This document shows positions 17,331-26,413 of a stretch of 64,000 nucleotides of DNA, piece after piece. This stretch comes from Nocardia jiangxiensis NBRC 101359 (lineage in GTDB: Bacteria > Actinomycetota > Actinomycetes > Mycobacteriales > Mycobacteriaceae). The notes under the pieces were generated by a model. It was not told the origin of the DNA. It did not search any database and saw nothing but the letters and a program-made list of their open reading frames with translations. Location: the NCBI RefSeq assembly GCF_000308615.1, contig NZ_BAGB01000045.1, forward strand, positions 1 through 64,000, in the 5' to 3' direction. The translations under genes were made by a program, and so were the position numbers. Numbering within the stretch: the first letter of the stretch is position 1; every line of letters begins with the position of its first letter.

Positions 17331-18530
17331 TCAGCGTCGGGTGACCGTGGTGGGCAGGGCGGTGAAACCGCGGTTGTTCGAGGAGTGGATGCGGCGCAGT
17401 CCGGCCGGGTCCACCTCGAAGTCGGCGATGCGGGACACCATCTCCTGCAACGCGATACGCAATTCCAGCAGCCCGAGATTCGACCCCAGACAGTGGTGTC
17501 GGCCACTGCCGAAAGCCACCGCGTCGCCCGTATCGCGATCCAGATCGAACCGGTCCGGATTCTCGAACACCCGCGGATCGCGATTCGCCGAACCGCTCAA
17601 CAGCAGAATCCGCGCGTCGGCGGGAATCTGCACCCCGTGCAACTCCACCGGCTCGGTGGTGGTCCGCAGAATCACCTGGTTCGACGGGTCGTACCGCATC
17701 GCCTCATCGATCCAGTCCTCGATCCGGCCAGCCGGTGACTGCGATCCGACACCCAACGCGAGGCGCCGCTGATCGGGATGCTGCCAGGCCGCGTGCCACA
17801 GATTGCCCAGGGTCAGCATGGCCGTCTCGATACCCGCCCCGACCAGCAGGATCACCACGCCGACGATCTCCTCCGGGGTGAGCCGGTCGTCACCGTCGGC
17901 TGCGCCGAGCAGGGCCGAGAGCAGATCGTCACCGCGGTTCGCGGCCCGTTCGATGGTCAACTCGGTGTAATAACCGACCAGGGCGCCGATCGCCTGCATG
18001 GCCTCGGGCCGCAGATCGGTGGACTCCTCCTCGGTGTACATGATCTCCATGCCGAGCTTGCGGACCATTGCCCGATCCGCCTCGGGCACTCCCACCAACT
18101 CGGAGATCACCTCGGTCGGGTAGGGTCCGGCGAAATCGGCCATCAGGTCGAAACTGCCGCCTTCGAGCAGCGGTTCGAGCAGACCGCCCGCGATCTCCCG
18201 CAGCCGCGGCTCGAGGGACTGCACGCGGTGCTGGGTGAACGCCCGCACCACCAGCCCGCGCATCCGTGTGTGCTTCGGCGGATCCATCGCCACGAAGGAG
18301 AAGAACCGCTCCGCCTGCGGCCCCCAGAACGCGGGCTCCATCCGAAGTCCGTTCGCGCTGGAGAAACGGTCCGAATCGCGCAGGGCTGCCAAGACGTCCG
18401 CGTGCCGGGACAACGCCCAGAAATCGTCCGTCTCGTTGCGGAACACCGGCGCCTGCTCGCGCAGCCGTTCGTAATACGGATACGGATCGTCGTGGACGTC
18501 GAAATCGTATGGGCTGTACTGCAACTGCAT
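17331..18530 (-). CDS. cytochrome P450
   Basis: Soluble bacterial class I monooxygenase, 399 aa. The heme-binding loop is FGSGRHHCLG with Cys347 as the ligand; the I-helix motif is GAGIET (231-236), lacking the usual second Thr after it, and the K-helix ExxR is EAMR (276-279). The ATG at 18528-18530 has GGAAGG eight bases upstream. It needs an external ferredoxin and reductase; none is adjacent. The neighbourhood (fused E1, methyltransferase, broken FAD monooxygenase) hints at secondary or lipid metabolism, but the substrate cannot be read. Confidence 0.92.
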   Translation of the reverse strand: MQLQYSPYDFDVHDDPYPYYERLREQAPVFRNETDDFWALSRHADVLAALRDSDRFSSANGLRMEPAFWGPQAERFFSFVAMDPPKHTRMRGLVVRAFTQHRVQSLEPRLREIAGGLLEPLLEGGSFDLMADFAGPYPTEVISELVGVPEADRAMVRKLGMEIMYTEEESTDLRPEAMQAIGALVGYYTELTIERAANRGDDLLSALLGAADGDDRLTPEEIVGVVILLVGAGIETAMLTLGNLWHAAWQHPDQRRLALGVGSQSPAGRIEDWIDEAMRYDPSNQVILRTTTEPVELHGVQIPADARILLLSGSANRDPRVFENPDRFDLDRDTGDAVAFGSGRHHCLGSNLGLLELRIALQEMVSRIADFEVDPAGLRRIHSSNNRGFTALPTTVTRR

Positions 18531-18620
18531 GAGGGAGCCTTCCGGACGGTGCGGCACAGCCGCTACCGGTTCACTATCCGAGCTGACATGATCACAGTAG
18601 TCGACAGGAAAGAGGACGTC

Positions 18621-19433
18621 GTGAACTCCGAAATCGCACCTGCCGGGATCGATGTCACCACGCCACATCCGGCCCGCCGCTACGACTACTGGCTCGGTGG
18701 CAAGAACAATTTCGAGGCCGATCGGGAATCGGCCGAACTCGTCGCCGAGGCATTTCCGACGATCCGCTTCGCCTGCCTGGAGAATCGCAAATTCCTGCGC
18801 CGTGCGGTCACCTATCTCACCGAGGAGGCCGGAATCCGGCAGTTCCTGGACATCGGTGCCGGGCTGCCCACCGCGGGCAACGTCCACGAGATCGCTCAGG
18901 CCATCGCGCCGGAGTCCCGCATCGTCTACGTGGACAACGACCCGATCGTGCTGATCCACGCGCGCACGCTGCTGGACAGCTCACCCGAGGGCGCCACCGC
19001 CTACCTCGATGCCGATGTGCGCGATCCGGCGAAAATCCTGTCCCATCCGGATCTGCTGTCCACCTTGGACCTGAGCCAACCCGTCGCGCTGATGCTGGTC
19101 GCGGTCATGCATTTCATCACCGACGAGGAGAAGCCGCAGGAACTGGTCCGGCAGCTGTGCGCGGCACTGCCGCCCGGCAGCTACCTGGTGATGACGCACG
19201 CCACCGACGACCACCTCACCCAGGAGGATCTGACCGAGACCCGCGAGGCCAACGAGCGCAGCGGGATCCCGTTCCGGTTACGTTCCAGCGCCGAATTCGA
19301 AAGTTTCTTCACCGGCCTGGATCTGGTGCCGCCCGGGATCGGCTCGGTGATGACATGGCGTCCGGAAACCTGGCGCGCGCACCCCCGGCCCGAGGCCGTC
19401 TCCATGCTCAGCGCGGTCGCGCGCATCGAGTAG
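18621..19433 (+). CDS. SAM-dependent methyltransferase, DUF574 type
   Basis: Protein of 270 aa of the actinobacteria-specific DUF574 (Methyltransf_19) group. The N-terminal signature is PAGIDVTTPHPARRYDYWLG then GGKNNFEADRE; the SAM-binding part is FLDIGAGLPT with YVDNDPIV. GTG 18621 was chosen because AAAGAGGA lies six bases upstream; ATG 18588 in the same frame is the alternative. It is divergent from the P450 gene with about 90 bp between. The methyl acceptor is unknown; such proteins are numerous in Nocardia and Streptomyces. Confidence 0.85.
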   Translation: MNSEIAPAGIDVTTPHPARRYDYWLGGKNNFEADRESAELVAEAFPTIRFACLENRKFLRRAVTYLTEEAGIRQFLDIGAGLPTAGNVHEIAQAIAPESRIVYVDNDPIVLIHARTLLDSSPEGATAYLDADVRDPAKILSHPDLLSTLDLSQPVALMLVAVMHFITDEEKPQELVRQLCAALPPGSYLVMTHATDDHLTQEDLTETREANERSGIPFRLRSSAEFESFFTGLDLVPPGIGSVMTWRPETWRAHPRPEAVSMLSAVARIE

Positions 19434-19439
19434 GCCCGC

Positions 19440-20010
19440 TCACTTCCTGGACGTCGTACAGATAGTGACGGCTGCCTCGCCCCACGAGGGCGGGAAATAC
19501 TCGGTCAGCAGATCTTCCGCGCCCGGCGGAAGGTCGCCGTTGATCGGATCGATGCCGAGCGAGAATGATTGCGCCGGTTGGTAATACAGCGCCCAATACA
19601 CGCGCAGCCCCGGAGACTGCTCATCGGGGATGAGCATCAGCATGGGGGGCGTGGCCGCCGGGATATGTCACGGTGACGGTCCGGCGGCGCAGTTCGTCCG
19701 GCATCGTCGGCGGGAGTTCACCGACCGGATAGCCGCCCCGCCACAGCACGTAACCGGAGTATTCCGCCGTCGCGGCCGGATCGACCAGTGCGCGGGCGGC
19801 GGACCGATAACCGTCCGCCCCGATGACGACGTCGAACCGTTCGGCCGTGCCATCGGCGTGGTGCAGCGTGACCGCGTCGGCATCGGGTTCGATGCGAGTC
19901 ACCGGAACACCGTCGCGATAGTCGGTACTCACCCCGCCCAACGCTCGACCCGGGAATGGTAGCAAGTCGAGCTGCGGCGAGATCGCCTGGGACACAACGG
20001 GATCACATCC
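19440..20010 (-). pseudogene. FAD-dependent monooxygenase remnant (frameshifted, truncated)
   Basis: Two reading frames together spell the middle of a flavoprotein monooxygenase. The upstream part has VTRIEPDADAVTLHHADG, RFDVVIGADGYRSAAR (the second FAD-binding GADG motif) and YVLWRGG. The downstream part has MLMLIPDE and WALYYQP. They join at a run of six G at 19644-19649; removing one base restores HAPMLMLIPDE. The N-terminal GxGxxG domain is missing, because the sequence runs straight into the tpiA terminator, and the C-terminus is cut short. About 185 codons remain of an expected 380-400. Confidence 0.75.
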
Positions 20011-20049
20011 CGTTGGTTGTGGCCCGGTCGCGACGAGCGCGACCGGGCC
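19996..20049 (-). terminator. tandem hairpins ending the gap-pgk-tpiA unit
   Basis: Immediately beyond the tpiA stop, GGCCCGGTCGCG (20021-20032) pairs perfectly with CGCGACCGGGCC (20038-20049), 12 bp with a 5-nt loop. A second hairpin AACGGGAT-CAC-ATCCCGTT (19996-20014), extended by CACAA/TTGTG bases, follows downstream on the minus strand. Together they form a strong terminator. Confidence 0.8.
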
Positions 20050-20056
20050 TCGCCCC

Positions 20057-20842
20057 TTACGGCAGCGGACCGCCCGCGGCGATCGCCGAGAGGGTGGCGA
20101 ACTCGTCGCCCTTGAGTGAAGCGCCACCGACGAGTGCACCGTCGATATCGGTCTGCGAGACCAGCTCGCCGACGTTCTTGGCGTTCACCGAACCGCCGTA
20201 CAGCACCCGAACCGAGGCTGCCACCTGCGGATTCGTCAGCTCGGCCAGCTCACCGCGAATCGCGCCGCACACTTCCTGCGCGTCCGCGGGGGTGGCGACC
20301 CGGCCGGTGCCGATAGCCCAGACCGGCTCGTAAGCGATGACGACCTTGGCGATCTCCTCGGCCGTGAGGCCCTTGAGCGAACCGCGCAGTTGCTCGAGGT
20401 TGTAGGCGACATGCTCGCTCACCTCGCGCACACCCAGGCCCTCGCCGATGCACACGATCGGGGTGATCCCGTGCTTGAGCGCCTGCTTGGCCTTCGCCAG
20501 CACCGTGGCGTCGTCCTCGTTGTGGTACTGCCGCCGCTCCGAATGCCCGACCACGACGAACGAGCACCCCAGTTTGGCCAGCATCGACGCGCTGATCTCA
20601 CCGGTGTACGCGCCCGACTCGTGCACCGAGACGTCCTGGGCACCGTAGGTGACCAGCAACCGGTCGCCTTCCACCAGGGTCTGCACACTCCGGATGTCCA
20701 CGAACGGCGGAATAACCGTCACGTCGACCTTGTCGAAGTACTTGTCCGGCAAGGCGAATGCGATCTTCTGCACCAGAGCGATGGCCTCGAGGTGATTGAG
20801 GTTCATCTTCCAGTTGCCCGCGATGAGCGGTTTCCGTGCCAC
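20057..20842 (-). CDS. tpiA: triosephosphate isomerase
   Basis: Interconverts dihydroxyacetone phosphate and glyceraldehyde-3-phosphate in glycolysis. It is 261 aa of the TIM-barrel type. Substrate-binding GNWKMN lies at residues about 10-15, catalytic His in VGHSERR and catalytic Glu in AYEPVWAIGTG; the phosphate loop is YGGSVN. The GTG at 20840-20842 lies four bases after the pgk stop, so translation is coupled to pgk. Two hairpins follow. Confidence 0.97.
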   Translation of the reverse strand: MARKPLIAGNWKMNLNHLEAIALVQKIAFALPDKYFDKVDVTVIPPFVDIRSVQTLVEGDRLLVTYGAQDVSVHESGAYTGEISASMLAKLGCSFVVVGHSERRQYHNEDDATVLAKAKQALKHGITPIVCIGEGLGVREVSEHVAYNLEQLRGSLKGLTAEEIAKVVIAYEPVWAIGTGRVATPADAQEVCGAIRGELAELTNPQVAASVRVLYGGSVNAKNVGELVSQTDIDGALVGGASLKGDEFATLSAIAAGGPLP

Positions 20843-20846
20843 CGGC

Positions 20847-22058
20847 TCAGCCCTCCAATACCGCGATACCGGGCAGTTCCTTGCCCTCCAGATATTCCAG
20901 CGACGCACCGCCGCCGGTGGAGATGTGCGAGAAACCGTCCTCGGGCAGACCCAACGTACGCACCGCGGCGGCCGAATCGCCGCCACCGACCACCGTGAAA
21001 GCGCCCTTCTCGGTGGCCTGCACGATCGACTCGGCGACCTTGCGGGTGCCGTCGGCGAACTTCTCGAACTCGAACACGCCCATCGGGCCGTTCCAGAACA
21101 CTGTGCGCGCCTCGGTCAGCAGCGCGCCGAAGCGGTCCGCCGAATCCGGGCCGATGTCCAGGCCCATCCAGCCCTCGGGAATCTCGTTGGCGGACACCAC
21201 CTTCGACTCCGCATCGGCGGCGAACTCGTCGGCCACCACGATGTCACGCGGCAGGTGGATGACGTCGGCGTACCGATCCAGCAGGCCGCGGCAGGTCTCG
21301 ATCATCTCCTCCTGCAACAGCGAGGAACCGACCGGAAGACCCTGTGCGGCAAGGAAGGTGAAGCACATGCCGCCGCCGATGACCAGGGTGTCGACCTTCG
21401 GGGCCAGCGCCTCGATGACCGCCAGCTTGTCCGAGACCTTCGACCCGCCCAGCACGACCGCGTACGGCCGCTCGGTTTCGGTGGTCAGCTTGCGCAGCAC
21501 CTCCACCTCGGCCGCGACCAACGTGCCCGCATAGTGCGGCAGCAGTTCGGCCACGTCGTAGACCGAGGCCTGCTTGCGGTGCACGACGCCGAAGCCGTCG
21601 GAGACGAATGCGCCGTCGTCGCCGACCAATTCGACCAGCGCGCGGGCCAGCTTGCCGCGTGCGGCGTCGTCCTTGCTGGTCTCACGCGGATCGAAACGGA
21701 TGTTCTCCAGCAGCAGCACATCACCGTCGGTCAGGCCCTCCGAACGCGCCAGCGCGTCCTGGCCGACCACGTCACCGGCGAGCTGGACGTTGCGGCCCAG
21801 CTCGTGCGCCAGACGCTCGGCGACCGGCGCGAGCGACAGCGCCGGGTCGGGCTCGCCCTTGGGGCGGCCCAGGTGCGCGGTCAGCACGACCTTCGCGCCA
21901 GCCTCGACCAGCGCCTTGATCGTGGGAACCGAGGCGATGATCCGGCCCGGATCGGTGATGACCCCGTTGTCCAAGGGAACGTTCAGGTCGGAGCGCACGA
22001 GCACGCCCCGACCCTCGACACCCTCGGCCAGGAGATCCTGAAGTGTCTTGACCGTCAT
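20847..22058 (-). CDS. pgk: phosphoglycerate kinase
   Basis: Transfers phosphate from 1,3-bisphosphoglycerate to ADP. It is 403 aa. The N-domain has VLVRSDLNVPL, TAHLGRPKGE and LLLENIRF; the C-domain has VLGGSKVSDK, the nucleotide loop VFWNGPMGVFE and the GGGDSAAAV phosphate site. The ATG at 22056-22058 lies four bases from the gap stop. It is the second gene of gap-pgk-tpiA, the standard actinobacterial order. Confidence 0.97.
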   Translation of the reverse strand: MTVKTLQDLLAEGVEGRGVLVRSDLNVPLDNGVITDPGRIIASVPTIKALVEAGAKVVLTAHLGRPKGEPDPALSLAPVAERLAHELGRNVQLAGDVVGQDALARSEGLTDGDVLLLENIRFDPRETSKDDAARGKLARALVELVGDDGAFVSDGFGVVHRKQASVYDVAELLPHYAGTLVAAEVEVLRKLTTETERPYAVVLGGSKVSDKLAVIEALAPKVDTLVIGGGMCFTFLAAQGLPVGSSLLQEEMIETCRGLLDRYADVIHLPRDIVVADEFAADAESKVVSANEIPEGWMGLDIGPDSADRFGALLTEARTVFWNGPMGVFEFEKFADGTRKVAESIVQATEKGAFTVVGGGDSAAAVRTLGLPEDGFSHISTGGGASLEYLEGKELPGIAVLEG

Positions 22059-22062
22059 CTGA

Positions 22063-23082
<1,020 letters not shown>

Positions 23083-23280
23083 GTTATCGCTCCTCAGCTT
23101 TCTGCGGATTCTTCTCCGTTGTCGATCCACCCTAATGCCCGGCCGTCATGTCACAGACACGCCCCTGGTCACGGTGAGAAAACCGAGCATCACCCGACCT
23201 CGCGACACTGCGAGGTTCGCCCCCGCAGGATACCGATCCGCACCGACAGAAGATCGGGCGATCCACGCAGAAGTGACGAA

Positions 23281-23318
23281 AGCCGCCGTGGTGCAAGGAA
23301 ACTCGCACCACGACGGCT
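23281..23318 (-). terminator. hairpin after whiA
   Basis: AGCCG-c-CGTGGTGC (23281-23294) pairs with GCACCACG-a-CGGCT (23305-23318), 13 bp with one mismatch and a 10-nt loop. It lies 18 bases beyond the whiA stop and separates the rapZ-yvcK-whiA unit from gap. Confidence 0.7.
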
Positions 23319-23335
23319 ATCGGCCGGCGTACGCC

Positions 23336-24319
23336 TCAGGCGTCTTCGAGCAATTCGGCGGTGACCGCCGATTCGGTGTCCGGAATGCCGAGTTCCTTCG
23401 CACGGCGATCGGCCATCGACAACAGCCGCCGGATCCGGCCCGCGACCGCGTCCTTGGTCATCGGCGGATCGGCGAGCTGACCCAGCTCCTCGAGCGAGGC
23501 CTGACGATGCTCCACGCGCAGCTTCCCGGCCGCGGCCAGGTGGTCGGGCACATCGTCACCGAGAATCTCCAGCGCGCGTTCGACCCGCGCGGCCGCGGCC
23601 ACCGCGGCCCGAGCCGACCGGCGCAGATTCGCGTCGTCGAAATTCGCCAGGCGATTGGCGGTCGCCCGGACCTCGCGGCGCATCCGCCGCTCCTCCCACG
23701 TCAACCGGGTGTCCTGCGCGCCCATCCGGGTCAGCAGCGCGCCGATGGCCTCACCGTCGCGCACCACCACCCGATCGGTGCCGCGAATCTCCCGATTACG
23801 GGCCTGGATGCCCATCCGGCGCGCCGCACCGACCAGGGCCAGGGCGGCCTCGGGTCCGGGGCAGCTCACCTCGAGCGCCGAGGATCGGCCGGGTTCGGTC
23901 AGCGAGCCGTGCGCGAGGAACGCACCCCGCCACGCGGCCTCCGAATCGGCGATACTGCCGCCCACGACCTGCGCGGGCAAACCGCGCACCGGGCGGCCGC
24001 GCACGTCCAGCAGACCGGTCTGGCGCGCGAGCGCCTCGCCCTCCTTGGACACCCGCACCACGTACCGGGACGTCTTGCGCAACCCGCCCGCGCCCAGTAC
24101 GTGCACATCCGAGCCGTAGCCGTACAGCTCGAAGATCTCGCGACGCAGGCGGCGGGCGATCGAGCCCATGTCCACCTCCGCCTCGACGATCACCCGCCCG
24201 CCGACGATGTGCAGCCCGCCGGCGAACCGTAGTAGCGCCGACAATTCGGCCTTGCGAGATGAGACCTGCGAGACGGACAGACGGCTCAGCTCGTCTTTCA
24301 CCTCGGCTGTCATCGCCAC
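23336..24319 (-). CDS. whiA: sporulation-type regulator WhiA
   Basis: DNA-binding regulator universal in Gram-positives, governing cell division genes (with WhiB in sporulating relatives). The 327-aa protein has a LAGLIDADG-like N-terminal domain (RFAGGLHIVGGRVIVEAEVD) and a C-terminal helix-turn-helix (DPPMTKDAVAGRIRRL). The GTG at 24317-24319 gives (M)AMTAEVKDELSRL, the same N-terminus I remember in mycobacteria, with AAAGGAG upstream, and overlaps the yvcK end by 10 bp. The order rapZ-yvcK-whiA is widely conserved. (The first motif lies near residues 31-50.). Confidence 0.95.
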   Translation of the reverse strand: MAMTAEVKDELSRLSVSQVSSRKAELSALLRFAGGLHIVGGRVIVEAEVDMGSIARRLRREIFELYGYGSDVHVLGAGGLRKTSRYVVRVSKEGEALARQTGLLDVRGRPVRGLPAQVVGGSIADSEAAWRGAFLAHGSLTEPGRSSALEVSCPGPEAALALVGAARRMGIQARNREIRGTDRVVVRDGEAIGALLTRMGAQDTRLTWEERRMRREVRATANRLANFDDANLRRSARAAVAAAARVERALEILGDDVPDHLAAAGKLRVEHRQASLEELGQLADPPMTKDAVAGRIRRLLSMADRRAKELGIPDTESAVTAELLEDA

Positions 24320-25356
24320 GAGACCCGCTCCTTTCCACCCAACGCGGACCGCACATCCTGGCCCATGTGCCGTCCTTCGACTCGAAGCCCTGCTGATTCC
24401 GGCCGAGGCGCTCGGATCACCTGATCCAGTGCGGCAGCCAACTTTCCAGGGTGGTGCCGGTCCGTCCCCGCCTCGGCGACATCAGCGAAGGTTACTCGCG
24501 CACGCAGCTGTTCGGCAGCTCTTGCCACATGTTCGCGTTCCCTACCCTCCGGTACGGACCCGGAGTCCACCACCACGTGGTCCACCGCGAAATCCGGTGC
24601 GTGCTGGGACAATACATGCAAATGGCGCTCGGCGGAGAATCCGGCCGTCTCGCCGGGTTCGGCAGCGAGGTTCAGTACCAGCACTTTTCGGGCGCGCGTA
24701 TGCACCAGCGCCTCGTGCAGGCCCGGGACCAGCACATGCGGGATGACGCTGGTGAACCATGATCCGGGACCGAGAATCACCACGTCGGCGTGTTCGATCG
24801 CCGACGTCGCCTCGGGACTCGTCGGCGGGTCCGAGGGGATCAGACGCACCCGCCGCACCTTACCGGGCGTGGTGGCCACCGCGACCTGTCCGCGGATGCA
24901 CCGGCTCACCCGGGGGTCGGCCTCGAGCCCGGACACGTCGGCCTCGATGGTGAGCGCGGCCGGGGACATCGGCAGCACCCGCCCGGTGCAGCGCAACAGC
25001 GTACCCACGGTGTCCAGTGCGGCAACGGGATCCCCGAGGACCTCGGTCAGCGCGGCCAGGATCAGATTCCCGGCCGAATGCCCTGCCAGCGCGCCGGTTC
25101 CGCCGAAACGGTGCTGGACGGTGCGCGCCCACGCCCCGTCGGTCTCCTCGGCCAGCGCCGCCAGCGCCATGCGTAGATCGCCCGGCGGCAGCATGCCCAG
25201 TTCCGCGCGCAGTCGCCCGGACGAGCCGCCGTCGTCGGCGACCGTCACCACCGCGGTGATATCCGAGGTCAGGCGTCGCGCCGCGGTCAGCGTCGCGTAC
25301 AGCCCGTGCCCGCCGCCCATGGCGACCAGGGCCGAATCCGGCCCCTCCGCACTCAT
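24310..25356 (-). CDS. yvcK: gluconeogenesis/cell-shape factor YvcK (CofD-like)
   Basis: CofD-fold protein of 348 aa. Bacillus YvcK is needed on gluconeogenic carbon sources and for cell-wall precursor balance, and it binds UDP-sugars; the mycobacterial homologue CuvA localises to growth sites. Motifs: MGGGHGLYATL near the N-terminus, TVADDGGSSGRLR and GHSAGNLIL. The start overlaps the rapZ stop in an ATGA. No enzymatic activity can be claimed from the sequence. Confidence 0.92.
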   Translation of the reverse strand: MSAEGPDSALVAMGGGHGLYATLTAARRLTSDITAVVTVADDGGSSGRLRAELGMLPPGDLRMALAALAEETDGAWARTVQHRFGGTGALAGHSAGNLILAALTEVLGDPVAALDTVGTLLRCTGRVLPMSPAALTIEADVSGLEADPRVSRCIRGQVAVATTPGKVRRVRLIPSDPPTSPEATSAIEHADVVILGPGSWFTSVIPHVLVPGLHEALVHTRARKVLVLNLAAEPGETAGFSAERHLHVLSQHAPDFAVDHVVVDSGSVPEGREREHVARAAEQLRARVTFADVAEAGTDRHHPGKLAAALDQVIRAPRPESAGLRVEGRHMGQDVRSALGGKERVSWR

Positions 25357-26291
25357 TCGCGCCCCAGGTCTCGATGCACCACGCGCACGGGGTCCGCGCT
25401 CGATTCGCCGAGCGCCTCACCCAGCGCCTCCGCTACGGCCACACTGCGGTGCTTGCCACCGGTGCAACCCACTGCCACGGTCATATAACGCTTCCCCTCT
25501 TGGCGGTAACCGTCGGTGGTCAGGTCGATCAGGTGACGGCAGGTCCGCAGATAGTCCTGTGCACCCGGACGGGACAGCACGTACTCGCTGACCACCGAGT
25601 CCTGTCCGGTGTGCTCACGTAACTCCGGTACCCAATGCGGGTTGGGCAGGAAACGCAAGTCGAACACCATATCCGCATCCAGCGGCACTCCGTACTTGAA
25701 ACCGAAGGACTGGATGGTGACCTGCAGCGCCTTGGGCGCACCGCCGCCGTACGCCTCCTCCAATTTGCGATGCAGCTGATGCACCGACAGGGCGGTTGTA
25801 TCGATCACCAGGTCGGCGGCTGTTTTCGCCGAGTCGAGCCGGGCACGCTCGGCGGCGATGCCCGCGGACAACGTGCCGTCGGCGCTCTCGCTCTGCAGCG
25901 GGTGCCGCCGCCGCGCGAAGCCGAACCGGCGGATGAGCACGTCGTCGGACGCCTCGAGGAACAGTACCCGGGTGCGCACGCCCCCGGACCGCAACTGCTC
26001 GGTGACCGCCGAGAGATTTCCGGTGAAGAAGCGACTGCGCACATCCATCACCAGCGCCAGGCGCCGGATCGGTGGATCCGCCGACACGCCCAGCTCGATC
26101 ATCCGCTCGATCAGCTCCGGTGGCAGGTTGTCCGCGACGTACCAGCCCAGATCCTCGAGCACCCGCGCCGCGGTGCCGCGGCCCGCACCGGACAACCCGG
26201 TGACGATGACGACCTCGACTCCCGCCGAATCGGGCGCGGGTGAGGACGCCGACGTATCCGCCGCACTACCGTTCGATTCCACGCTGGTCAT
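25353..26291 (-). CDS. rapZ: RapZ/YvcJ nucleotide-binding protein
   Basis: P-loop protein of 312 aa. In E. coli RapZ guides RNase E to the GlmZ sRNA and tunes amino-sugar synthesis; the actinobacterial role is not settled. The Walker A-like loop is GLSGAGRGT (32-40) with Arg in place of the usual Lys, as I remember in other actinobacteria. The C-terminal domain has SFGFKYGVP, DLRFLPNPHW and the highly conserved GCTGGKHRSV. It is coupled to yvcK by a 4-bp overlap. The N-terminal 25 residues are low complexity. Confidence 0.93.
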   Translation of the reverse strand: MTSVESNGSAADTSASSPAPDSAGVEVVIVTGLSGAGRGTAARVLEDLGWYVADNLPPELIERMIELGVSADPPIRRLALVMDVRSRFFTGNLSAVTEQLRSGGVRTRVLFLEASDDVLIRRFGFARRRHPLQSESADGTLSAGIAAERARLDSAKTAADLVIDTTALSVHQLHRKLEEAYGGGAPKALQVTIQSFGFKYGVPLDADMVFDLRFLPNPHWVPELREHTGQDSVVSEYVLSRPGAQDYLRTCRHLIDLTTDGYRQEGKRYMTVAVGCTGGKHRSVAVAEALGEALGESSADPVRVVHRDLGRE

Positions 26292-26413
26292 GTCCTACCG
26301 GATCCGTTGCTGGCGCTCATGCGATCATCCTGCCTTTTTCCCATATCCGGCGCCGGATACGCGCGCCGGGCGACATCGAGACGTAACCGTGCCATCAGAT
26401 TGACAGGCGGCGA

